DNA of 64,000 nt from Mycobacterium terramassiliense (GTDB lineage Bacteria; Actinomycetota; Actinomycetes; Mycobacteriales; Mycobacteriaceae), in NCBI RefSeq assembly GCF_900157385.1, contig NZ_LT717700.1:1240216-1304215 (forward strand), read 5' to 3'. The position numbers and the translations under genes were made by a program. Every line of letters starts with the position of its first letter. The stretch's first letter is position 1. The notes beneath the pieces are model-generated. The model did no database searches. It had not been told where the DNA came from and was given only the letters and a program-made list of their open reading frames with translations. Positions 16,362 through 26,705 of this stretch are shown piece after piece.

Positions 16362-18041
16362 TCAGTCGATCTCCATCTCGCGTAGCTCGCGCTTCAGGAC
16401 CTTGCCCGTGGGGTTGCGTGGCAGCTCGTCGAGGAAGATCACTTCCCGCGGCACCTTGTAGCGCGCCAGGTGGTCGCGCACGTAGTGCTTGATGGTGTCC
16501 TCGTCGACGCTGGCGTCGTCCTTCTTGACGACGAACGCGCGCAACCGGTGGCCCCACTCCTTGTCCTCGACGCCGATCGCGGTGGCCTCCACGACATCCG
16601 GGTGTCCGTTGATGAGGTCCTCGACCTCGGCCGGGAAGACGTTTTCGCCGCCGGAAACGATCATCTCGTCGTCACGCCCGCTGATGTAGAGCAGGCCGTT
16701 CTCGTCGAAGTAGCCGACGTCGCCGGAGGACAACATCCCGTCGATGATCTGCTTCTTGCCCCCGCCGGTGTATCCCTCGAACGGGAACGCGTTGCCGACG
16801 AAGATCCGCCCGACCTCTCCCTGTGGCAACTCCTTGCCGTTGTCGTCGAAGATCTTGACCTTGACGCCCTTGACGACCGGGCCGACGGTCGAGGAATTGA
16901 ATTCCAGGTGCTTGGGCTCGGCGATCGTGGCGAAGGCGATTTCCGTCGAGCCGTACATGTTGTAGACCACCGGCCCCAGGTCCTTGAGCGCCCGTTCCGC
17001 CAGGTCGGCGCCGAGTGCCGAACCGGACACGAAGACGATCTTCAGCGAGGACAGGTCGGGCTTGGAGTCCATCTTCTCGATCGCATCGAGGATGCGCGAC
17101 AGCATCACCGGGACGACGACCATCGCGGTCACCTTGTGCTTCTCGATGTCTTCGAGCACCAGCGGCGGCTTGAACTTCCGGCGCAGCACCAGCGTCGAGC
17201 CCAGGAACATCGCGATGGTGCCGTGCAGGAATCCCAGCGCATGGAACATCGGCGCGGGAAGCGAGGTCACCTCGCCGGCCTTGAACGGCACGTGCGACAG
17301 GATGCCCCCGATCGGCGCCAGCGTCGGGGGGGTGCTGCGGTTCGCGCCCTTGGGCGTGCCGGTGGTGCCGCTGGTCAGGATGATGATCGACGAGTGCTTG
17401 CTCGCCTTCGGGGCGGGAGACTTGTCGCTGCGCTCGATCAGGTCGGCCAGCGTCTCGTCCTCGCTGCCCGACGGCTCGTCCGCGTCGGGATTGGATCCCA
17501 GCGCCCGCAGCTTGCCCAGCTCCGGCTCGGCTTTGCTGACGGCCTTGGTGTACTCGTCGTCGTAGATGATCAGCTTGGCGCCCTCGCGCTCCGACACCTC
17601 CTTGATCTGCGGGCCGGAGAACTCGCTGTTGAGCAGGATGATGCGGGCGCCAACGCGTGCGGCACCGAAGTAGGCGATGAGGAACCAGCGTGTGTTGCGG
17701 GCGAGGACGGCGACGCCGTCGCCGCCCTTGACCCCCTTCTCCAGCAACCCGTTGGCCACCGCGTGGGCGGCGTCATCGAGCTCGCGGTAGGTGAATTCGC
17801 CCTCCTCGTCGATGCAGGCGGCCTTGTCCGGATGGCGCCGTGCGTTGAGCGACGGCAGCATGCCGAACTCGCCCCACTTGTAGATGTCGGCGGCCATCGC
17901 GGCGTAGTTCTGCGGCGGCTCGATCCGGAACGCACCCGATTCGAAGATCTTGCGCACGTAGTGCAATTCGGCGGCGCCGCGGTCGAGGTACTGCTGAACT
18001 TTGGCGACAGCCTGCCCCGGCAGGCCGATGAGGTTTGGCAT
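16362..18041 (-). CDS. fadD2: Fatty-acid-CoA ligase FadD2
   Basis: A 559-residue adenylate-forming enzyme that activates fatty acids to acyl-CoA through acyl-AMP. Visible motifs: P-loop ILTSGTTGTPKGANR, A5-type NMYGSTEIAFATIAEP, SSGDVGYFDENGLLYISGRDDEMIVSGGENVFP split over the ATP and hinge motifs, and the C-terminal lysine motif RNPTGKVLKREL. Length matches FadD2. It lies next to fadE6, the first beta-oxidation step. Divergent from the polD2-like gene with a 68-bp spacer. Confidence 0.93.
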   Translation of the reverse strand: MPNLIGLPGQAVAKVQQYLDRGAAELHYVRKIFESGAFRIEPPQNYAAMAADIYKWGEFGMLPSLNARRHPDKAACIDEEGEFTYRELDDAAHAVANGLLEKGVKGGDGVAVLARNTRWFLIAYFGAARVGARIILLNSEFSGPQIKEVSEREGAKLIIYDDEYTKAVSKAEPELGKLRALGSNPDADEPSGSEDETLADLIERSDKSPAPKASKHSSIIILTSGTTGTPKGANRSTPPTLAPIGGILSHVPFKAGEVTSLPAPMFHALGFLHGTIAMFLGSTLVLRRKFKPPLVLEDIEKHKVTAMVVVPVMLSRILDAIEKMDSKPDLSSLKIVFVSGSALGADLAERALKDLGPVVYNMYGSTEIAFATIAEPKHLEFNSSTVGPVVKGVKVKIFDDNGKELPQGEVGRIFVGNAFPFEGYTGGGKKQIIDGMLSSGDVGYFDENGLLYISGRDDEMIVSGGENVFPAEVEDLINGHPDVVEATAIGVEDKEWGHRLRAFVVKKDDASVDEDTIKHYVRDHLARYKVPREVIFLDELPRNPTGKVLKRELREMEID

Positions 18042-18109
18042 GGAATCCACCCTATGTGACGTCCGTCTCAGTGCCACTAGTTAATACCCCCCGACTTACG
18101 ATGATGAAC

Positions 18110-19354
18110 ATGACCGGTCCGGCGTCATTGGAGGTGGCCGGGCACCGGGTCACGGTCACCCACCCCGACAAAGTGGTCTTCGAACGCCACGGTGACGCGG
18201 GCCCGTACACCAAGCTCGACCTGGTCCGCTATTACCTGTCCGTCGCCGAAGGGGCGCTGCGCGGCGTCGCCGGGCGCCCGATGATCCTCAAGCGGTTCGT
18301 CAAGGGCATCGGGCAGGAGGCCGTCTTCCAGAAGCGGGCGCCGGCCAACCGGCCGGACTACGTCGACGTTGCCGAACTGCACTACGCGCGCGGCACTTCC
18401 GCCGCCGAAGCCGTCATCCACGACGCCGCCGGGCTGGCGTGGGTGATCAACCTCGGCTGCGTCGACCTCAACCCGCACCCGGTGCTCGCCGGCGACCTCG
18501 ATCACCCCGACGAACTGCGCGTCGACCTGGACCCGATGCCCGGCGTCGCGTGGCCCCGCATCGTCGAGGTCGCGATGGTGGCCCGCGAAGTGCTGGAGGA
18601 CTACGGCCTGGTCGCGTGGCCGAAGACGTCCGGGTCACGCGGGTTTCACATCTACGCCCGGATCGCCCCGCGCTGGGGGTTCCGCCAGGTGCGACTGGCG
18701 GCCCAGACCGTCGCCCGCGAGGTCGAGCGGCGGGCGCCCGAGGCCGCGACGAGCCGCTGGTGGAAGGAGGAGCGGGAGGGCGTCTTCGTCGACTTCAACC
18801 AGAACGCCAAGGACCGGACCGTCGCGTCGGCCTACTCCGTGCGGGCGACCCCGGACGCGCGGGTCTCGACGCCGCTGCGCTGGGACGAGGTGGCAGGCTG
18901 CCGGCCGGAGGCGTTCACCATCGAAACGGTGCCCGACCGGTTCGCCGAACTGGGCGACCCGTGGGCCGGGATGGACGACGCGGTCGGCGAGCTCGACCGG
19001 CTGCTGATGCTGGCCGAGGAAATGGGGCCACCGGAGCGAGCGCCTAAGGGTTCCGGCACCCGCACCGAGGGCGGGCGCGTCTCGTCGAAGCCACTCATCG
19101 AGATCGCCCGCACCAAGACCAAGGACGAGGCGATGGCCGCGCTGGACACCTGGCGGGACCGCTATCCCGCCGCGGCGGCCCTGCTGCAGCCGGCCGACGT
19201 GCTGGTCGACGGGATGCGCGGGCCGAGTTCCATCTGGTATCGGATCCGGATCAACCTGCAGCACGTGCCGGGCGACCAGCGCCCGCCGCAGGAGGCGCTG
19301 ATCGCCGACTACAGTCCGTGGGAACGATATGGGCCGCGCGACCAGAACGGCTAG
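18110..19354 (+). CDS. polD2: LigD-type DNA/RNA polymerase (PolD2-like)
   Basis: A protein of about 414 residues of the archaeo-eukaryotic primase superfamily found in LigD polymerase domains (HPDKVVFERHGDAG..., RPMILKRFVKGIG, the catalytic pair in LRVDLDPMPGVAW, KTSGSRGFHIY). It corresponds to Rv0269c. Stand-alone enzymes of this type add ribonucleotides in repair synthesis, as shown for mycobacterial PolD1/PolD2. ATGs at 18101, 18104 and 18110 are all possible. The 3' end overlaps the convergent narU by four bases. Confidence 0.83.
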   Translation: MTGPASLEVAGHRVTVTHPDKVVFERHGDAGPYTKLDLVRYYLSVAEGALRGVAGRPMILKRFVKGIGQEAVFQKRAPANRPDYVDVAELHYARGTSAAEAVIHDAAGLAWVINLGCVDLNPHPVLAGDLDHPDELRVDLDPMPGVAWPRIVEVAMVAREVLEDYGLVAWPKTSGSRGFHIYARIAPRWGFRQVRLAAQTVAREVERRAPEAATSRWWKEEREGVFVDFNQNAKDRTVASAYSVRATPDARVSTPLRWDEVAGCRPEAFTIETVPDRFAELGDPWAGMDDAVGELDRLLMLAEEMGPPERAPKGSGTRTEGGRVSSKPLIEIARTKTKDEAMAALDTWRDRYPAAAALLQPADVLVDGMRGPSSIWYRIRINLQHVPGDQRPPQEALIADYSPWERYGPRDQNG

Positions 19355-20781
19355 ACGCCCAGGCGCCCCGTCCGGGTCTTGCGCAGGTACGCGAACCAGG
19401 TGACCACCAGCAGCGCGATGAAGAACGCGACGTAGAAGCGCAGCGCGGGCTCGATGCTGCCGAAGTGCGACTTGGACCAGGCGTAGGCCAGCGGCACCAC
19501 GAACCCGCCGAAGGCGCCGATCGACGAGATGACGCCCAGCGCCCCCGCGGCCTGGCGTCGCATGTGCACCATGGTGTCCGGGTCGCCGCCGGCCAGCTCA
19601 CCCTTGATCATGAAGATCCGCGAGATCATCCGGTAGGTCGAACCGTTGCCGATGCCGGTGGCGACGAACAGGAACATGAAGCTGGCGAAGAACACCGGCA
19701 GGTTTTTGGCGTTGACCGACCACAGCGAGGCCGCGGCACCGACGGCGAGCATCACGAAACTCATCGCGGTGATGCGCGCCCCGCCGATCCGGTCGGCCAG
19801 CTTGCCGCCCAGGGGCCGAATGACCGATCCGATCCCGGCGCCCAGGAACGCCCAGGTCAGCGCGATATCCCCGCGTCCGAACACGGTCTTCAGCAAGGTC
19901 GGGAAGGCCGCCGAGTAGCCGATGAAAGACCCGAACGTCCCGATGTACAGCAGCGACATGATCCAGGTGTCGGCATGCCGCAGCGACTGCAGCACCGGCT
20001 TCACGTCGGCCTTGGCCTCCGAGAGGTTGTCCATGAACGCGAACGCGCACGCCGCGGCCGCCACGGCCAGCGGCACGTAGAACAGCCCGGCGCGCGCCAG
20101 CGCCACGCCGCCGCCGGCGACCACGATCGGCGGGATGATCTTCTGCACGACGGCCACGCCGAGGTTGCCCCCGGCCGCGTTCAGGCCCAGCGCCCAGCCC
20201 TTGTCCTTCTCCGGGTAGAAGAACGAGATGTTGGCCATCGATGACGCGAAGTTGCCGCCACCGAAGCCGGCGGTCGCGGCGATCGCGACCAGCACCGCGA
20301 ACGAGGTGTGCGGATGGCCAACTACCCAGGCCAGCAGCAGGCACGGGATCAGCAACAGCGACGCCGACACGATCGTCCAATTGCGGCCACCGAAGATCGG
20401 GACGGCGAAGGTGTACGGCAGCCGCAGGAAGGCGCCCACGCCGCTCGGCACGGCGACCAGGCACAACGCCTGGCTGGCGGTCAGCGCCCAGCCGGACGCG
20501 GCGGGGTGCCCGTGCGGGCCGGCCATCATCTGGACGACCACGATGCTCCAGAGCATCCACACGCTGAACCCGATGTGCTCGGCGAAGATGGAGAAGATCA
20601 GGTTGCGCCGCGCGATCGGCTTGCCGGTCGTCTGCCAGAACGTGGGGTCTTCGGGGCGCCAGTCGTCGATCCAGCGCCGCCCCTGGTGACGCCCGCGCGC
20701 CGGCGCCGGGGCCAGGAGTCCAGTCCGGGTCTCGGGATCGGTCGTCTCGGGAGTGGTCGTCTCGGGAGTGGTCGTGGTCAC
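19351..20781 (-). CDS. narU: Nitrate/nitrite transporter of the NarK family, NarU
   Basis: A 476-residue, 12-helix major-facilitator protein. NarK signatures are visible: FGGRNWT, ALGLNAAGGNLGVAVVQ and TGIGNGSTYRMISRI (the two nitrate-signature loops). It moves nitrate or nitrite across the inner membrane. The N-terminus carries TTTPETTTPETTDPET, encoded by a 15-bp direct repeat at about 20735-20775. GTG start at 20781. A pair of GTAAC half-sites upstream suggests nitrogen control by GlnR. Confidence 0.88.
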   Translation of the reverse strand: MTTTTPETTTPETTDPETRTGLLAPAPARGRHQGRRWIDDWRPEDPTFWQTTGKPIARRNLIFSIFAEHIGFSVWMLWSIVVVQMMAGPHGHPAASGWALTASQALCLVAVPSGVGAFLRLPYTFAVPIFGGRNWTIVSASLLLIPCLLLAWVVGHPHTSFAVLVAIAATAGFGGGNFASSMANISFFYPEKDKGWALGLNAAGGNLGVAVVQKIIPPIVVAGGGVALARAGLFYVPLAVAAAACAFAFMDNLSEAKADVKPVLQSLRHADTWIMSLLYIGTFGSFIGYSAAFPTLLKTVFGRGDIALTWAFLGAGIGSVIRPLGGKLADRIGGARITAMSFVMLAVGAAASLWSVNAKNLPVFFASFMFLFVATGIGNGSTYRMISRIFMIKGELAGGDPDTMVHMRRQAAGALGVISSIGAFGGFVVPLAYAWSKSHFGSIEPALRFYVAFFIALLVVTWFAYLRKTRTGRLGV

Positions 20782-20804
20782 GGACCCGACGCTAGGGACG
20801 GACT

Positions 20805-20831
20805 GTTACCGGTCGTGGTGTGCGCAGTTAC
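20805..20831 (-). promoter_or_regulatory. Possible GlnR half-sites upstream of narU
   Basis: On the minus strand two GTAAC sequences start exactly 22 bp apart (20831-20827 and 20809-20805), the repeat distance within a GlnR box. The GAAAC partner sites are not conserved, so this is tentative. Confidence 0.35.
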
Positions 20832-20912
20832 GTCGGAGATACGTGGATCTCGCAACGGCCGATGGTGGCCTGTCAGAACTTTTTGCCGCCCGAATGCGGG
20901 AGAATCGAGCCC

Positions 20913-21518
20913 ATGCAGGCGACCGACCAGCCCCTGGGACTGCGGGAACGCAAGAAGATCAAGACGCGCCAGGCCATCCGGCGTGAGGCGTTTCGCCTGT
21001 TCGACGCCCACGGCTACGCCGCCACCACCGTCGAACAGATCGCCGACGCCGCCGAGGTGTCACCGAGCACGTTCTTCCGGTATTTCCCGTCCAAGGAGTC
21101 GCTGCTGCTGGCCGACGACCTGGACCCGCTGATCTTGGCCGCGTTCAGGGCCCAGCCGCCCGAGCTGTCGCCGAGCCAGGCCATCCGCCGGGCCTACCAG
21201 TCGACGATGGCGGGCCTGTCCGACGAGCAGTCGGAGTTCGAGAGCACCCGGCAGCGGCTGATCTTCTCGATACCCGAACTCAAGGCCGCGCTCTACGACG
21301 AGTACTACCGGACCGTCACCGTGATGGCCGAGGCCATCGGGGACCGAATCGGCCGTCCCGCAGACGATTTCGAGGTCCGCGTGTTCGTCGGTGCGATGGT
21401 GGGCGCGATGATGGCGGCCTACGACAGCGCGCCGAAAACGGCCGAGACGATCTATCGGGCCCTGGACTTTCTCGACGCCGGCATGCCGCTGGGCCGGCCC
21501 GGGCCCAGGACGCGATAA
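20913..21518 (+). CDS. TetR-family regulator
   Basis: A 201-residue TetR protein. The HTH is clear (YAATTVEQIADAAEVSPSTFFRYFPSKESL, split over two helices) and a C-terminal domain of the MftR/AcrR-like type follows (SEFESTRQRLIFSIPEL). It lies between narU (divergent) and fecB2 (same strand, 9 bp downstream), so it may share a transcript with fecB2. Target unknown. ATG 20913 follows GGGAGAA. Confidence 0.87.
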   Translation: MQATDQPLGLRERKKIKTRQAIRREAFRLFDAHGYAATTVEQIADAAEVSPSTFFRYFPSKESLLLADDLDPLILAAFRAQPPELSPSQAIRRAYQSTMAGLSDEQSEFESTRQRLIFSIPELKAALYDEYYRTVTVMAEAIGDRIGRPADDFEVRVFVGAMVGAMMAAYDSAPKTAETIYRALDFLDAGMPLGRPGPRTR

Positions 21519-21527
21519 TCTCACGCG

Positions 21528-22523
21528 ATGAGCGGTTGGAATCGACGGGGATTCTTGCAGCTCGCGGGGGCTATGGGGGTGGCCGCGGTCGCCGGCGCGC
21601 CGGCGGCATGCTCGCCGCGCAAACAGGCGCCCGGCGCCGCGCCCGGCGGGTCGGTGACGATCACCCACCTGTTCGGTCAGACCGTCATCAAGGAACCGCC
21701 CAAGCGCGTCGTCAGCGCCGGCTACACCGAGCAGGACGACCTGCTGGCGGTGGGCGTGGTGCCCGTCGCGGTGACCAATTGGTTCGGTGACCAGCCGTTC
21801 GCGGTGTGGCCCTGGGCCCAGCCCAAGCTCGGCTCGGCCCAGCCGGTGGTGTTGAACCTGGACAACGGGATCCCGGTCGACCAGATCGCCGGGCTCAAAC
21901 CCGACCTGATCGTGGCCATCAACGCCGGGGTGGACGCCGATACCTATCAGAAGCTGTCGGCGATCGCCCCGACCGTCGCGCAATCCGACGGCGACGCCTT
22001 CTTCGAGCCCTGGAAGGAGCAGGCCACCACCGTCGGTCAGGCGGTGTTTCAGCCCGACCAGATGAAGTCACTGATCGACTCCGTCGACAAGCAGTTCACC
22101 GATGTCGCCCAGAGGAATCCGCAGTGGAAGGGCAAGAAGGCGTTGCTCATGCAGGGCACGTTTTTTCAGGGGACGGTGGTCGCGACCCTGGCGGGCTGGC
22201 GCACCGACTTCCTCAACCAGATGGGCCTCGTCATCTCCGACGGCATCAAGCCCTTCGGCGGCGATCACCGCGCCGTCATCCCGCGCGATCAGATCAAGTC
22301 GGTGCTCGATTCGGCGGACGTGGTGATCTGGACGACCGAAAGCCCCGACGAGCAAAAGGCGCTCCTGGCCGACCCGGAGGTGGCGGGCACCCTCGCGACC
22401 GCCCAGAACCGCCACATCTTCACCACCAAGGACCAGGCGGGCGCGATTGCGTTCGCGTCGCCGCTGAGCTACCCGGTCATCGCCGACCAACTGCCGCCGC
22501 TGCTCGGCAAGATCCTGGGTTAG
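21528..22523 (+). CDS. fecB2: Periplasmic iron/haem-binding lipoprotein FecB2
   Basis: A 331-residue type III substrate-binding lipoprotein. The signal has a twin-arginine-like start (NRRGFLQLAG) and a lipobox around APAAC (Cys near residue 29), so it is anchored on the outer face of the membrane. Two lobes are joined by a helix: KRVVSAGYTEQDDLLAVGVV opens lobe 1 and ADVVIWTTESPDEQ lies in lobe 2. It matches Rv0265c (FecB2), tied to siderophore or haem binding. No permease or ATPase is adjacent, so it must work with distant partners. Confidence 0.85.
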   Translation: MSGWNRRGFLQLAGAMGVAAVAGAPAACSPRKQAPGAAPGGSVTITHLFGQTVIKEPPKRVVSAGYTEQDDLLAVGVVPVAVTNWFGDQPFAVWPWAQPKLGSAQPVVLNLDNGIPVDQIAGLKPDLIVAINAGVDADTYQKLSAIAPTVAQSDGDAFFEPWKEQATTVGQAVFQPDQMKSLIDSVDKQFTDVAQRNPQWKGKKALLMQGTFFQGTVVATLAGWRTDFLNQMGLVISDGIKPFGGDHRAVIPRDQIKSVLDSADVVIWTTESPDEQKALLADPEVAGTLATAQNRHIFTTKDQAGAIAFASPLSYPVIADQLPPLLGKILG

Positions 22524-22624
22524 AGCCGGCCTGTTTGAGCGTTCGCTAAGGCACCTCTGGCAGTGCTCGAAAATCCGTCCGCATCCCCTCCCGCCTGCCC
22601 CGATCGCGGAGTTACCGTCGAGTA

Positions 22625-23299
22625 ATGAGCGTGACGGACATGAGCGGCGGCGTGCCGACGGAGCTGTCGAGCGACCTGGTCGGCAACACCGTCTACGACT
22701 ACGGCGACCAAGCGCTGATGCTCCAATGTGGCAGCACCGCCGAGGTATTGGCGTGGGTGGACGCGTTGCGCGCGGCGGCATTGCCGGGCGTGCTCGACAT
22801 CGTCCCCGCGGCCCGCACCGTGCTGGTCAAGCTCGCCGACCCCCGCCTACAGGGGGTGACCCGCCAGCGGCTGCGCAGGATGCGGGTGACCGCCTCCGCG
22901 GAGGCCGCGCCGGGCCGCGGCGCCGACGTGGTGATCGACGTCGTCTACGACGGTCCGGACCTCGGCGAGGTCGCCGAGCTCACCGGGCTGACCGCGGCGC
23001 AGGTGATCGACGCCCACACGTCCAGCCTCTGGCGGGTCGGATTCAGCGGATTCGCACCGGGTTTCGCGTATTTGGTCGACGGCGACGCGCGGCTGCGGGT
23101 GCCGCGCCGCGCGGAGCCCCGGACCTCCGTGCCGGCGGGCTCCGTCGCGCTCGCCGGAGAGTTCAGCGCGGTGTACCCGCGGCAGTCGCCGGGCGGCTGG
23201 CAGCTCATCGGACGCACCGACGCCGTCCTGTGGGATCTCGACCGTCCCAGCCCGGCGCTGCTGACGCAGGGCATGTGGATTCAGTTCCGGGCGGTCTGA
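22625..23299 (+). CDS. pxpB: 5-oxoprolinase subunit B / KipI-like
   Basis: A 224-residue protein of the KipI/PxpB family ([24 protein letters not shown], and the signature [20 protein letters not shown]). With PxpC and a separate PxpA it forms ATP-dependent 5-oxoprolinase, converting 5-oxoproline to glutamate. PxpC follows after 10 bp, confirming the pair; no pxpA lies here. Rv0264c-type. ATG 22625 gives a poorly conserved N-terminus, and ATG 22643 is an alternative. Confidence 0.85.
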   Translation: MSVTDMSGGVPTELSSDLVGNTVYDYGDQALMLQCGSTAEVLAWVDALRAAALPGVLDIVPAARTVLVKLADPRLQGVTRQRLRRMRVTASAEAAPGRGADVVIDVVYDGPDLGEVAELTGLTAAQVIDAHTSSLWRVGFSGFAPGFAYLVDGDARLRVPRRAEPRTSVPAGSVALAGEFSAVYPRQSPGGWQLIGRTDAVLWDLDRPSPALLTQGMWIQFRAV

Positions 23300-23309
23300 G
23301 GAGGTAGCC

Positions 23310-24224
23310 ATGGCGACCCTGGAAATCCTGCGAACCGGCCCGTTCGCCGTCGTCGAGGATCTCGGCCGACCGGGGCTGGCCCACCTCGGCGTCAGCCGCT
23401 CGGGGGCCGCCGACCGCAGCGCCCACCGGCTGGCCAACCGGTTGGTCGCCAACCCCGACGACCGCGCGACGGTCGAGGTGACCTTCGGCGGCTTGTGCGC
23501 CCGGGTCCGCGGCGGCGACGTCGACATCGCGGTGACGGGCGCCGACACGGACCCCACCGTGGACGGAATCGAGTTCGGCACCAACAGCATTCACCATGTC
23601 CGCGACGGGCAGGTGATCACCCTGGGCGCCCCGCGTGCGGGCCTGCGGACCTACCTGGCGGTGCGCGGCGGCATCTGCGCGGAGCCGGTGCTGGGATCGC
23701 GCAGCTACGACGTGATGTCGGCGATCGGGCCGCCGCCGCTGCGCGCCGGCGACCGGCTGGTGATCGGCGCGCACACCGAAGACTACCCCGAACTGGACCA
23801 GGCCCCGGTGGCGGGCATCGCCGAGCATCTGGTGGAGCTGCGGGCGGTGCCCGGGCCGCGCGACGACTGGTTGGTCGATCCCGACGCGCTCGTGCACACG
23901 ATCTGGATGGCCTCCGACCGCAGCGACCGGGTCGGGATGCGGCTGGAGGGCCGCCCGCTGCAGCACCGTTACCCCGACCGCCAGCTGCCCAGCGAGGGCA
24001 CGACGCGAGGCGCGATCCAGGTGCCGCCCAACGGTTTACCGGTGATCCTGGGACCCGATCACCCGGTGACCGGCGGCTACCCGGTGGTGGGCGTGGTCAC
24101 CGACGAGGACATCGACAAGGTCGCCCAGGTGCGACCCGGCCAATACGTGCGGCTGCACTGGGCGCGACCCCGGCGCGCGGCAGGGCGGCCGGCGTCGGGA
24201 GCCGCGGGGTGGCCCTTCTCCTAG
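23310..24224 (+). CDS. pxpC: 5-oxoprolinase subunit C / biotin-dependent carboxyltransferase-like
   Basis: A 304-residue PxpC/KipA-family protein ([52 protein letters not shown], and [20 protein letters not shown]). It is the second subunit of the Pxp 5-oxoprolinase and resembles the carboxyltransferase half of urea amidolyase. It starts 10 bp after pxpB with GAGGAGG as ribosome site. The short Ala/Arg-rich C-terminus is unremarkable. Confidence 0.85.
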   Translation: MATLEILRTGPFAVVEDLGRPGLAHLGVSRSGAADRSAHRLANRLVANPDDRATVEVTFGGLCARVRGGDVDIAVTGADTDPTVDGIEFGTNSIHHVRDGQVITLGAPRAGLRTYLAVRGGICAEPVLGSRSYDVMSAIGPPPLRAGDRLVIGAHTEDYPELDQAPVAGIAEHLVELRAVPGPRDDWLVDPDALVHTIWMASDRSDRVGMRLEGRPLQHRYPDRQLPSEGTTRGAIQVPPNGLPVILGPDHPVTGGYPVVGVVTDEDIDKVAQVRPGQYVRLHWARPRRAAGRPASGAAGWPFS

Positions 24225-24250
24225 CGCGGGCCGCTGGACAGGGCTGGTAG

Positions 24251-24805
<555 letters not shown>

Positions 24806-25221
24806 CAAGGCGAATTTGTGCAGCGGCGTTGCACCCCGGGAATTCCGCTGACACGAAATGTATTCCAGCTCACACCGAATCCGGCAACCGCGCGAAATCA
24901 CTTGACGCGGCGCCTATTACCGTTGCCGAATTGTTGCTCAGCTATTTACCAGATAACTGGGATTCAACTTACAGGCGATATGGGCCGGATCGAGTTGACG
25001 GACTTCTGTCCTTAATGTGAGCATCGAAACATACGGCGGGGCAAGTCTCTTCGTTCGCGCGACCTCGCGCGATCCGATCGGCACGCCCGCGGTTGGCGGC
25101 AGTCAGTCATTAACGCGCCCAGGCGATTTCGCCGTGATGAGCGCGCGCGATATTCCGGCGACATCGTCGTCGCCGGCCGGGACAAACCCGCTGGAAGAGT
25201 TGGCAGAAAGGTGCAGACCCC
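24806..25221. other. AT-richer intergenic gap before narK3
   Basis: This 416-bp gap is richer in A and T in its first half (about 24830-25020, for example CTATTTACCAGATAACT). Short frames cross it but lack ribosome sites and protein-like composition. It probably holds the narK3 promoter; no clear GlnR box was found. Confidence 0.45.
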
Positions 25222-26628
25222 ATGGGCCGCAACCACGGCATCACGAACTGGGATCCGGAAGACGCGGCCGCCTGGGAGGCCGGCAACAACAAGATCGCCC
25301 GGCGCAACCTGCTCTGGATCATCGCCTGTGACCACATCGCCTTCGGCGTCTGGACCCTGTTTCCGGTGATGGCGCTGTTCATGCCCCAGAACGTGTACGG
25401 CCTTTCGGCCGCCGACAAATTCCTGCTCGGCGCCACCGCCACTTTCGTGGCGGCATGCCTGCGGATCCCCTATTCGCTGGGCATCGCCACCTTCGGGGGC
25501 CGCAACTGGACCGTGTTCTCCATCGTGGTGTTGCTGGTGCCCACCGCCGGCACGATCTGGCTGCTGGCCCACCCCGGCCTGCCACTGTGGCCGTATCTGG
25601 TATGCGCGGCGCTGACCGGAATGGGTGGGGCCAACTACGCGGCGTCGATGACCAACACCAACTTCTTCTACCCGCACCGGCGCAAAGGCTTTGCGCTCGG
25701 GTTCAACGCCGGGGCCGGCAACCTAGGGGTGCCGATGATCCAGCTGGTCGGGCTGCTGGTGATCGCCATCGCCGGCCACCGCCAGCCGTACTGGGTGTGC
25801 GGCCTTTACCTGCTCCTGCTGACCGCAGTGGCCCTGGGTGCGACCCGCTACATGGACAACCTGGCGCACGCCACCTACGACGTCAGCCACCTGCGCTCGA
25901 TCCTGTCCGAGCGCGACACGTGGGTGCTCGCGATGCTCTACCTCGGCACCTTCGGCTCCTGGATCGGTTTCTCCTTCGCGTTCGGCCAGGTTCTGCAAAT
26001 CAACTTCGTCGGGACCGGGCAAAGCCACGCCGACGCCGCGCTGCACGCCGCCGAATTCGCCTTCATCGGCCCGGCGCTGGGGTCGGTGGCGAGAATTTAC
26101 GGCGGTAGGCTGGCCGACCGCATCGGTGGCAGCCGCGTCACCCTGGCGGTGCTCGCGACGATGGGGATCGCCACCGCGTTCCTGCTCGCCCTGAGTACTC
26201 ACGACGATCGCACGCCCGGCCTCACCACGACGGCCACCATGGTCGGCTACGTCTGCGGCTTCATGGCCCTGTTCATCCTGGCCGGATTGGGCAACGGCTC
26301 GGTGTACAAGATGATCCCCTCTGTCTTCGAGGCGCGCAGCCACCGGCTCGGCCTGACTGACACCGACCGCCGCCGTTGGTCGCAAGCCACGTCGGGGGCG
26401 GTGATCGGGTTCGTCGCTGCCTTCGGCGCGCTCGGCGGCGTGGGGATCAATCTCGCGCTGCGCCAGTCCTACCTGAGCACCGGCACCGACACGTTGGCGT
26501 TTTGGATCTTTCTGTTTTTCTACGTCGGCGCAGCGGTTTTGACGTGGGCGCGTTACGTGCGCCGGCCGGTGTCGGCGGTCCCGGAAGCGGCGGATTCGCA
26601 GGCCAACACGGAGTTCGCCCGGGTGTGA
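25222..26628 (+). CDS. narK3: Nitrite/nitrate transporter NarK3
   Basis: A 468-residue, 12-helix NarK-type transporter (ATFGGRNWTVF, ALGFNAGAGNLGVPMIQ, LAGLGNGSVYKMIPSV). It follows Rv0261c and is shorter at the N-terminus than NarU. It lies directly upstream of nnaR and the nitrite reductase region, fitting nitrite or nitrate import for assimilation. ATG 25222 follows GAAAGG. Its signature loops contain Gly-Asn pairs typical of the family. Confidence 0.9.
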   Translation: MGRNHGITNWDPEDAAAWEAGNNKIARRNLLWIIACDHIAFGVWTLFPVMALFMPQNVYGLSAADKFLLGATATFVAACLRIPYSLGIATFGGRNWTVFSIVVLLVPTAGTIWLLAHPGLPLWPYLVCAALTGMGGANYAASMTNTNFFYPHRRKGFALGFNAGAGNLGVPMIQLVGLLVIAIAGHRQPYWVCGLYLLLLTAVALGATRYMDNLAHATYDVSHLRSILSERDTWVLAMLYLGTFGSWIGFSFAFGQVLQINFVGTGQSHADAALHAAEFAFIGPALGSVARIYGGRLADRIGGSRVTLAVLATMGIATAFLLALSTHDDRTPGLTTTATMVGYVCGFMALFILAGLGNGSVYKMIPSVFEARSHRLGLTDTDRRRWSQATSGAVIGFVAAFGALGGVGINLALRQSYLSTGTDTLAFWIFLFFYVGAAVLTWARYVRRPVSAVPEAADSQANTEFARV

Positions 26629-26667
26629 GTGCCGTCGCAACAGGAGCAATGCGTCAGCAATTCGGCG

Positions 26668-26683
26668 GTAACGCGTCGGAAAC
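26668..26683 (+). promoter_or_regulatory. GlnR box before nnaR
   Basis: GTAAC-N6-GAAAC is an exact match to the actinobacterial GlnR a/b half-site pair. It ends 22 bp before the nnaR start, indicating control by nitrogen limitation. Confidence 0.7.
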
Positions 26684-26705
26684 GTCGCAGGCATACACAG
26701 GTCAT

